Positions 56,216 to 64,000 of a stretch of DNA of 64,000 nucleotides are shown piece after piece. The notes under the pieces are model-generated. The model was not told the origin of the DNA. It saw only the letters and a program-made list of their open reading frames with translations, and made no database searches. Position 1 is the stretch's first letter; the number at the start of each line of letters is the position of its first letter. A program made the translations under genes and the position numbers. The stretch is from Heterohyrax brucei (Eukaryota; Chordata; Mammalia; Hyracoidea; Procaviidae): assembly GCA_028571685.1 (NCBI GenBank), contig CM053140.1, forward strand, positions 20,565,501 to 20,629,500, given 5' to 3'.

Positions 56216-57059
56216 CCACTGAAGTGATTTAAGGGTTTGATGCTTCAGTAGGCCAAGCTTGGCCATGTCAGTACCAGGGCCTGTCCCACGGAGGGGGTGA
56301 GAGGTGGGAGTGTTTTCTCTGTGTTCTCAGCCCTGGACTGCAAGGAGAGCGGGTCTTTTAGGGTGGGTGCCCCTGGGGGGAGGTGGCGTAGACGTGGCTG
56401 CGGAGGCCCCAGCCCATGGTGTGGCTGGCGGCACCTGCTGCAGACGGCTGGCAGGAGGGGGCCTGGGTGTGAGTCACCACCCAGCAATGAGGCTTGAGTC
56501 ATGTAGGGCGGGGTCACCCGGTAGCCCCTGCCCCCAGCAGCAGCTCCCACAAAGGCTCTTTGAGAAAACTACCCCCAGCCCCTGGGTCCTCTCTGGGGTG
56601 GGCTGTGGGGCCAAGGCCAGCTGGACTGCCCACCAAGAGCCTGGTCTGGGCCAGGGAGGCGCCGGCCCGCTTCCGCCAGGGGTTCAAAAAGTCTCCCCCG
56701 GTGTCCCTGGGAAGGGGACTTTCAGACTCGGTGAGTCACTCGGGCAGTGGAGGGCCACACAAACAGGGTCCATGCACACAGCAGGCAAACTAGGCTGCGT
56801 GGTAGGGTGGGCAGGCAGGACAGTGAGACTCAGGCTTCAGAGAAAGGCCGCCACAGGGCACGGCACCTCAGGGAAGCCCATGACTTCCAGCAGGAACAAA
56901 TGGGGCACATCTGATGAAACCCACCACCCCTCCTGCCGAGGCCACCTTCTGTGTTGCTCTTGAGCTTAGTGTGGGAGGGCCAAGCAGAGTTTGGACTACC
57001 GTGAGAAGAGAGGCTCTCCCCTCATGTGTGAATATAAAGCAGCGCCAAAATGGATAATA

Positions 57060-57760
57060 AAGATCCAATATCTTTTTATAGCAGTTTCACTGAGATAAAA
57101 CGCACATACCCTAGAATTTACACATTTAGAGGGTGCAATTCAATGGCTTTCAGTATATTTACAAAGTTGCACAAACACCACCATAATCGATTTTAGAACA
57201 CTTCCTTCATAGAAGAAACTCAGTACCTGTTATCAGTCACTTCTAATTTGCCCCTGACCTCTCAGTCCCTAAACCCAAACTCAAACCACACCAAACCCAC
57301 TGCCATCGAGTTGATTCCCACTAACAGCCACCCTAGAGCCCCATACAGTTTTCCAAGGAGTGCCTGCAGATTTTGAACTGCCGACTTGGTGGTAGCTCTA
57401 CTCTTTAACCACTCTGCTTCCAGGATTTCCTCTCAATCGCTAGCAACCACTCATCCACTTTAAAGAAAAAAAAAAGCATATTCCCACTTGATGACAATGG
57501 GTTTTTTGGTTTATATAAAAGGAAACATGCAATATATGGCTCTTTGTGACTGGTTTCTCTCATTGAGCGTTGTGTTCTCAGGGTTCATGCGTGTTGTAGC
57601 TTGTGGGTCAGGGCTTCTCTCTAGGACTCAATAGCAGTCCGCTCTGACTTAACGCCAATTCCTCCCTTTTTGTGTCCACTTTTTAGTTCTCCTGCAGAAT
57701 GCCACTTGTGAACAGTCATCTTGTATGGAAGCCAGCCTTGTATGGGAGAGGAAATGTTTT
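57060..57760. mobile_element. old L1 LINE 3' sequence, SINE-interrupted
   Basis: 'gcagtttcactgagataaaa', 'gaatttacacatttagaggg' and 'caattcaatggctttcagta' are classical L1M text. It is split by the SINE at 57275-57435. Confidence 0.65.
57275..57435 (-). mobile_element. AfroSINE, nested in L1
   Basis: Reverse text runs from 'aaaccacaccaaacccactg' to 'ctctttaaccactctgcttc'. Confidence 0.85.
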
Positions 57761-58249
57761 AATGCAATTCTGTCAAAAAAATCTGAATGAATATAAAGGA
57801 AAAAACAAGAAACTCATATGGTGAACCAGCTCTCCAAACTGTAAGTTGAGACAGTCCTACGGGACTGCACCGAGGGTGAGGTGAGTGAGTCAGGTGAAGG
57901 CAGGGGCTATCTTGTCTCGACCTGCGTTGTCCCATGTGGCTGCCGAGCATCGGAAGGGCAGCTCCTCCAAATGGGGATGAGCTCTAAGGAGAACGTCCAT
58001 ACAGGGTATTGAAGACAGTGGAAAAAAGAAGAATGTAAGTTATCGCCAACATCATTTTTACTGCTGTTTGCTTCCATGTATTTGTGACATGTGCGTTTAT
58101 TTGATTCCATGTCGATACCCTTTTGAATAGATTGGATAAATAAAATCCTATGTCAACATGAATTTCACCTGTTTCTTTGTGCCGGGAACGTTTTCTTAAA
58201 TTACACGTGTGGCTCACATTTGGGGTTCAGAGTCTGTTCGTGCTGGACT
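57761..58249. other. no gene seen
   Basis: AT-rich sequence of probable repeat origin, not assigned. Confidence 0.35.
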
Positions 58250-59060
58250 CGGCTGCGCTCCACTCGCCACCTTTGTCTCCTTCCCTCCATTTAATTTGCA
58301 CATGGCGGCCTGATCACACCGCTGACACCAGCCAGCCTAGTCGGGCAGATGTGCTCCTTGGTTGCTGCCCTCAACCTCTGTGTAGCACCTGCCCAGTTCC
58401 TCCTTGGCCTCAAGATGCCCTATTTACCTGATGCCACGCTTGACAGTCTTCTTTGTGGAACAGCCTCCCCCGCAAATGCTGTGTTATCCTGGGCTTCACC
58501 TCTCTGCTGTTTCCCTGATCTCAGCCACTCCCGTAGCTGTGATGACCAGATACTGACAGCCTCCTCCAAAATCATCTCCTCCTGGCTATCCCTGAGGTAT
58601 CTCAGATTCTGTCTGCCCCCACCAGGCCCCACCCTCTTTCTGTGGTCCCTTACCCGCAACACACACATGGTCTGTCTCACCTGTCAGGTCCACTTCTGAA
58701 GCTTTCCATTTCTACCTGTTCCTAATCCCCTGCCCTAACCCAGGCTAGTTTCCCCTCCCCTGGACTATCACCTGGTCTCCCTACTGGCACCCTGCTTCCA
58801 TGATTGCCCCCCAATGCTGTGTACATCGCCCAGAGCAGGTGACCTCACCCCCCTGCTTAAAGCCCTCCAAGGCAGTGGTTACTTAATTGCATATACTTGT
58901 CAAAGCTCATAGAACTGTAGAAAAGGTGAACTTTACTGTGTGAATTATACCTCAATAAACCTGGCTAATACAGAAAGCCCTCCAAAGTCTTCCTGTCGTA
59001 CTTAAATCCAAACTTCTCACTGTGGCAGACAGGGTCCTGCCTGACCTAACCTCCTCCAGA
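58250..59060. repeat. old interspersed repeat, LINE-like, unassigned
   Basis: Clauses such as 'ccccctgcttaaagccctcc' and 'cttaaatccaaacttctcac' recur in a common old mammalian repeat. An L1-type tail ('gaattatacctcaataaacc') is inserted at about 58880-58975. Confidence 0.45.
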
Positions 59061-59334
59061 AGGCTTTCCTGATTGCACCCATCCCCCGGGCTGGACCCAG
59101 AACCTCCCTGTACTCTTGATGTGTTCAGCTCCTACCAGTTGAAAACTGCACTGTAAGCAGCTGGTAATACACCTGTCCCTCTGCCAGACGGTAGCAGCCA
59201 GGCTCCATGTCTGCTGCTGTCCACCCCAGCATTCCCCATGCTGGCATGTCAAGAACATGTAAGTTACCAATATATTGACTCAACAGATAATGACCAAGGT
59301 TTTCCTGTAGGTACTACAACAGGAATCAAGACAA

Positions 59335-59885
59335 GTGTTCCAGCCCCAGAGGAGCTAAGAGTTGAGTGCTACTGATGGATGAAAACAAGATACACAGTAA
59401 AACTTCAAAAATATGTTCAAAAGTGGTAGGTTTATTGAAAAAAATAAAGCAAGGGGCATCATTTTAACCAGAGGAGTTAGGGAAAGCCTTACCAAGGAGC
59501 TGACACTTGAGCAGAAATCCCAAGGAAATGAAGGAGGAAGTCAGGTAGGCAGCTGGGGTGAGGGGGGGAGTCCTTGGTGGAGGGAACATCCTGTGCAAAG
59601 GCCCTGAGGCAGGCCATATTGTTGTGATTGAAGAGCAGTGAGGACCCATATGGCTGAGTGTGGGGAACCAAGGATTGGAGGTGATGGGGAAGACTGTGAA
59701 GGCCTTGTGGGCCACAGGGAGGGCTTGGACTGTGGCCTTGAGTGAGGTGGGAACAGCTGAGGAGGACAGACCATGTGAAGCAGAGGCAGGGGAAGCAAGG
59801 AGGTAGCGACTGCACTGGTCCAGGGTCTGTACTGCGGTGGGGGCCCGAGAGTGGGGAGGAGTAGTTGGATTCTGGATGTACTTAG
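59335..59885. repeat. L2-like LINE fragment
   Basis: It has 'gatggatgaaaacaagatac', 'gtgcaaaggccctgaggcag' and 'tgtgggccacagggagggct'. Confidence 0.5.
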
Positions 59886-60779
59886 AAGGGACAGAATAAA
59901 GTGAATTTGTTAACAGATTGCATAAGAGTGGGAGCAACTCCAAGATTTGGGGCAGCGCAGCTGGAAGGATGAAGCTGCGATTTCTGGAGCTGGGGAAGAT
60001 GGTGGGAAGTGTGGTTTGTGGTTGAAGGAAATGAGCCTACAGGCCTTGCAGTAGCTCTGCCCAGACTCTGATGGGGTGCCAAGGAAGGTGCCCCCAGAGC
60101 CTGAGCTTGGCCTCCCTCAAGGTCTTGTCTCAGCTGTCACCTGATTGTGCAAGCTACATACACACACATACAGGCACACACAGTCAGTACTCAAAACCCC
60201 CACGGCCTAACATGCCACCCAGTAGCAAATGCCCATAGCTCTGGGGCCTCTGGGTGCTGGGACTTGGGGTTGATGAGTTGAAAAGGACTTCTGGTTCACA
60301 CACCCACCCAGCCAACATCAGGGTCCCCAAGGAATCCCTGAGGGGGCAGGGGTGATCTGGGGTGGGAAACCTCTCAGGGAGCGGTTCAAAAAAAGCCGCT
60401 GCTGAGTCACTGTCCTGGGCTCCCCCTATGAGTCAGCACCGGCAGGGGCCCCTGGAGCCAGCCAGGTGGGGGTGGGGTGGGCAGTTCCCACGCCTGAAGG
60501 AACCAAGAGGCCCGGGGCACTGGGGCTTCCCCGGCTGCCCCTCCCATCCTGTGCTCTCGGGGTATTTGGAGGAATTGGGTGGGGTGGGGAGATGAGAACC
60601 CAAGGGTGTACTGGCCACTGGGCTGAGGTCCAGGAATCCTCTCCTGGTTTGACCCTATTCAGGAACGCAGAAGCTGCCCGCCCAGAGAACTTGTTGCAGT
60701 AAGAAGTACAGTTAGCAGTGAAGAGGGACCGCGCGTGAGTGAGGCATTTGTGGGGACGTCAGTTCTAAGAGGTTTCATT

Positions 60780-61135
60780 GAAGAAGAGAGTCTTCCCGGG
60801 GCCTCGGCGTTCTAGCACAGAAGGCTCCAGCGCGGCGGAGGCGCACAGCCCTCGGCTGCCAGCCGCGCAGAGAGGGCCGCGCCGAGCCTGTCTGGCCTCC
60901 GGGGCTCCGGACTCTGCTGCCCCCTGCTGGCGGCTTCTGGGAGCTCAGCGGGCCGGAGAGCCGGCGGACGTGCGTTCTGCGGCCGATCGTGGAAGGCAAC
61001 AGACCCGGAGAGGCTCAGCTGCACTTGTCGTCTGAATCGGGACTCTGCTGCTTGCAGGTTGTGCCGAGGTGATGCCAGCCCTCCGGGAGTGAGCAGGGCC
61101 ACTGCAAGTGACGTCGTGGGAGGCATCTCTCTCGG
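60780..61135. promoter_or_regulatory. CpG-rich island
   Basis: GC- and CpG-rich for about 350 bp, with no recognised exon. It includes the CTCF-like motif below and 'gtgacgtcg', a CRE half-site, near 61109. Confidence 0.4.
60918..60933. promoter_or_regulatory. CTCF-like motif
   Basis: TGCCCCCTGCTGGCGG is a good match to the reverse CTCF core. It is the best of three such motifs here. Confidence 0.4.
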
Positions 61136-61364
61136 GCCGCACACCGTCGAAGGGTCAAAGGGTTCCTTGGTTAGGATGGGAAAGCAGGTTTACATTATCT
61201 GTGGGATGGAAGAGTGACAGTGTGAAAGAGTGTTACATATTTCAGAGCAAGTCCCCTTAGTTAGAAGGGGGCGATGAAGGACACAGCTGGGACATCAACA
61301 AAGCCGAGTTGCCCACGAGGCCTGGTTACTATTGACTCCCACCCTGTCGTCCTCAGGGAGCCCT

Positions 61365-61515
61365 CAGGGCACAGCGTTACAACTCTGCCGGTAACTACAC
61401 AGTCAGCATTCAAACCCACCAGTCTCTCCTGGGAAACCCAATAGGACACTGCTCTTCTGTCTTACACGTTTACTAGGCGTCAGAACCAACTCCATGGCAA
61501 TGGGTTTTCTCCTTG
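61365..61515 (+). mobile_element. AfroSINE, diverged
   Basis: It contains 'agcattcaaacccaccagtc' and 'accaactccatggcaatggg'. Confidence 0.7.
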
Positions 61516-61575
61516 CTCAGCCCCCCACTGACTTAACCCTCCCCGGTTTGGGGGAGTTAGGCCTAGGGAAAGAGG

Positions 61576-61653
61576 ACATTGATGCTTTAGTGGTAGAGCT
61601 TTCTCTTTCCGTGTGAGAGGCTCCGGTTTGAGTTTTGATTCCTGGCCGGTGCA
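61576..61653 (+). tRNA. tRNA-Gly-like relic (pseudo-tRNA or SINE head)
   Basis: It aligns along its length to tRNA-Gly: acceptor ACATTGA paired with GGTGCA, A box TTTAGTGGTAGAG, and B-box region GATTCCTGGCC. An approximately 8-bp duplication disturbs the T arm (GGTTTGAGTTTTGATTCC), and the anticodon loop is degraded. It is not expected to be a working tRNA. Confidence 0.55.
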
Positions 61654-61694
61654 CTTCATGTCTCCTCTGCCAGTGCAGATTTGTGCATCAATAT

Positions 61695-61875
61695 GTTGCT
61701 GAACAGAAACCCTGGTGGCGTAGTGGTTAAGTGCTAGGGCCGCTAACCCAAAGGTTAGCAGTCCTAATCCACCAGGTGCTTCTGGGAAACTACGGGGGTA
61801 GTTCTTCTCTGTTATATAGTGTATAGTGTCGTTAGGAGTCGGAACTGACTTAACAGCAGCTATGTTTGGTCTTTT
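61695..61875 (+). mobile_element. AfroSINE
   Basis: It runs from 'gaaaccctggtggcgtagtg' to 'gaactgacttaacagcagct'. Confidence 0.95.
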
Positions 61876-62358
61876 GTTTGGTTTATGATGCTAAGCAGGT
61901 TTCAGTGGAGTTTCTAGACTAAGAAAGCATTAGGAAGCAAGACCTGTTGACCTGTTTTGGAAATCAGTCAAGGAGAACCCTACAGATCAGAACGGCCCAA
62001 TCCCAAAGCTATTGCTGGGATGGTGAAGGTCTCTGTAGCCTGTCATGCTGTAGTCATGGGGTTACCATGCGTAGGGCTACCTACAATAACATCTAGTGAG
62101 GGTGGGCCCCACTGCCGGCTGGCGGTCCTGGGGACTTTACACTCCTGGGTCAGCTGGAGCTTGGTTTTCTGGACTGACACCTGAAGGAAAAGGGGGTGTA
62201 GGGAAGAGGGGCTCATCAAGGAGAAACTGAGGCAGGATGGTGGTGAGGGGTCCCTGGAAGAGGAGGCTGACATGGTTGGGCAGGCCTATGGGCCTGAAAG
62301 GGTTAAGGCCTGGGCTTTTGGTAGGAGAATTTGGAGATCCTGCCAATCCCTTCTCAGA

Positions 62359-62770
62359 CTAGTTGTTGTCAGGTGCCTGGTAGTCAGTTCTGAGTCATGG
62401 CAACTCTGCACAACTGAGCGAAACACAGTCCACTCCTGTACCATCCTCCTGGGGCTGCTGTTGCAGCCACTAGGTCAATCTGTGTCATCAAAGGTTTTTC
62501 TCTTTTTCGCCAACCCTCTACTTTACCAAACAGGATGCCTGTCTCTACAGATTGGTCCCTCTTGATAACATGTCACAAGCACGTGAGATGAAGTCTCTCT
62601 ATCCTTGCTTATAAAGAGCATTCTCGCTGTACTTCTTCCAAGACAGATTTGTTTGTTTTTTCTCACAGTTCATAGTATGTACAGTGTTCTTTGCCAGCAC
62701 CGCAACTCAAAGGTGTCAGTTCTTCTTTGGTCTTCCTTATTCAGTGTCCAGCTTTTGCATGCATATACCA
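62359..62770 (-). mobile_element. RTE LINE 3' part
   Basis: Antisense RTE text: 'gttgttgtcaggtgcctggt', 'gatgcctgtctctacagatt', 'gtccagcttttgcatgcata'. Confidence 0.8.
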
Positions 62771-62784
62771 GACAAACAAGCAAA

Positions 62785-62948
62785 AATAAATATCCACTGC
62801 CACCGAGTTGGGTCAAACTGATAGCGACCCTATAGGTCAGAGTAGAAATGCCCCATAGAATTTCCAGGGAGCAGCTGGTGGATTTGAACTGCAGATTTTT
62901 GGATTAGCAGACATAGCACTTAACCACTATGCCACCAGGGTTTCCACT
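62785..62948 (-). mobile_element. AfroSINE inserted in RTE
   Basis: Reverse text runs from 'atccactgccaccgagttgg' to 'taaccactatgccaccaggg'. RTE sequence resumes directly after it. Confidence 0.9.
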
Positions 62949-62949
62949 A

Positions 62950-63745
62950 CATATTTAGGGAGACTTGAAAACACCACAGCTGTGACCAGGCACACCTTAG
63001 TCCTCAAAGTGACATCCTTGCTTTTTAACACTTAAAAGAGGTCATTTGCTCAGTGAAATAAGCAGTTCATTTCTTCTTAACTGCTGCTTCATGGGTGTGC
63101 GATGTGGATGCAAGTAAAATGAAATCCTTGACAACTCGAATCTTTTTCTTTTATCATGATGTTGTGAGGACTTTTGTGTCCTTTATGTTGTAGTGTAATC
63201 CTCACTGAAGGCTGTGGTCTTTAATCTTCATCAGTAAGTGCTGCAAATCCTCTTCATTTTCAGCAAGCAAGGTTGTGTCATCCGTATATCACAGGTTATT
63301 TTAATCCTTATGCTGTGTTCTCCTTCATCTAGTCCAGCTTCTCAGGCTATTTGCTCAGCATACAGACTGAATACACGTGGCGAAAAGATACAACTTTGAC
63401 TCACACTTTTCCTGACTTTAAACTGCTCAATATCCCCTGTTCTGTTCAAACAGCTGCTTCTCGGTCTATGTCCAGTTTCCTCATGAGCAGAAGAAAGTGT
63501 TCTTAAATTCCCATTCATTGCAATGTTAGTCATAATTCGTTATGATCCACACAGTCGAATGCCTTTGCATATAGTCAATGAAACAAAGGTGAACAACTTT
63601 CTGATATTCTCTGCTTTCACCCAAGATCTATCTGACATCAGCAATGATTTGCCTTGTTTCACATCCTCTTCCTAATCCATCGTGAATTTCTGGCAGCTTC
63701 CTGTCAACGTACTGCTGCAGCCATTTTTGAATGATCTCAGGCTAG
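62950..63745 (-). mobile_element. RTE LINE reverse transcriptase region, decayed
   Basis: It continues the 62359 copy. Its minus strand still encodes the AFDCVD-type RT motif (plus-strand 'cacacagtcgaatgcctttg'). Frames are broken. It ends near 63745 with 'ttttgaatgatctcag'. Confidence 0.8.
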
Positions 63746-63939
63746 GGTGAGGGGGTAAATAAAAAGAATGAAAAAACTGTCAGTCCTTCAGGCCAATGGG
63801 AGGCCACCTGACACCACTGTCTGCTGTGATGTGGCCTCCCACTGGCCACAATGGCCATGGAGTCCAGTGGGCTGGGGGGGGTGTGTGTCTTGGGGAGTAT
63901 GTATGGTCTGTGTGATTATCCCCGGAAGGAACGTATGTG

Positions 63940-63985
63940 TGTGCCCATGCATCGTGTGTGTGTGTGTGTGTGTCCGTGTGTCAGC
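63940..63985. repeat. (TG)n microsatellite
   Basis: About ten TG units with flanking variants. Confidence 0.9.
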
Positions 63986-64000
63986 ATGTGGGAGGAAGAT

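Noticed and set aside
62605..63533. Short plus/minus frames at the right end
   Set aside because: They are fragments of the decayed RTE reverse transcriptase region, interrupted by a SINE.
44415..64000. NANOS3 or miR-181c/d, expected next in the human order
   Set aside because: I found neither the NANOS CCHC-type finger reading nor the miR-181 mature sequences on either strand. They probably lie beyond the right edge.

Overview
The window is mammalian nuclear DNA, very probably from an elephant or another afrothere. Two things point there. First, more than twenty copies of a tRNA-headed SINE are scattered through it, with the head 'aaaccctggtggc.tagtggttaag' and the tail 'ggtcgctatgagtcggaat', as in AfroSINE. 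Second, there are several fragments of a BovB/RTE-clade LINE. Genes have introns with GT/AG sites, there are CpG-island promoters, and there is no sign of bacterial or organelle DNA.

Layout. 1-2050: RTE LINE with a nested MaLR-like LTR, and SINE. 2051-7352 (+): a multi-exon, intron-containing relic of the C-terminal half of a lysosomal alpha-mannosidase (MAN2B1-like). It carries two in-frame stops, at least two frameshifts and damaged splice donors, so I call it a pseudogene. 7353-16750: almost entirely mobile-element sequence (three MaLR-like LTRs, L1, SINEs, RTE, an hAT-like element, and a degenerate repeated module). 16760-41340 (+): the complete ZSWIM4 gene. Its CpG-island promoter has CCAAT boxes, 14 coding exons join in frame to 1102 codons plus stop, and there is a 1.1-kb 3' UTR. 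43195-44414 (-): the miR-24-2, miR-27a and miR-23a hairpins, transcribed convergently with ZSWIM4, with a minus-strand AATAAA downstream. 44415-64000: no recognised coding gene. This part holds GC-rich promoter-like islands (about 49.5, 53.2, 55.7 and 60.9 kb), a tRNA-Gly-like relic, old L1/L2/MIR repeats, SINEs and, at the far right, another RTE LINE.

The order ZSWIM4 then an inverted miR-23a~27a~24-2 cluster is that of human 19p13 and other mammals, from memory. I found no NANOS3 and no miR-181c/d, which lie further along in human.

How the parts relate: ZSWIM4 (putative SWIM zinc-finger substrate receptor for a cullin E3 ligase) and the miRNA transcript converge, with 3' ends about 1.9 kb apart. 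A CpG island at 42.0-42.56 kb lies between them. The minus-strand splice donor in the 49.5-kb island is a candidate upstream promoter for the miRNA host transcript.
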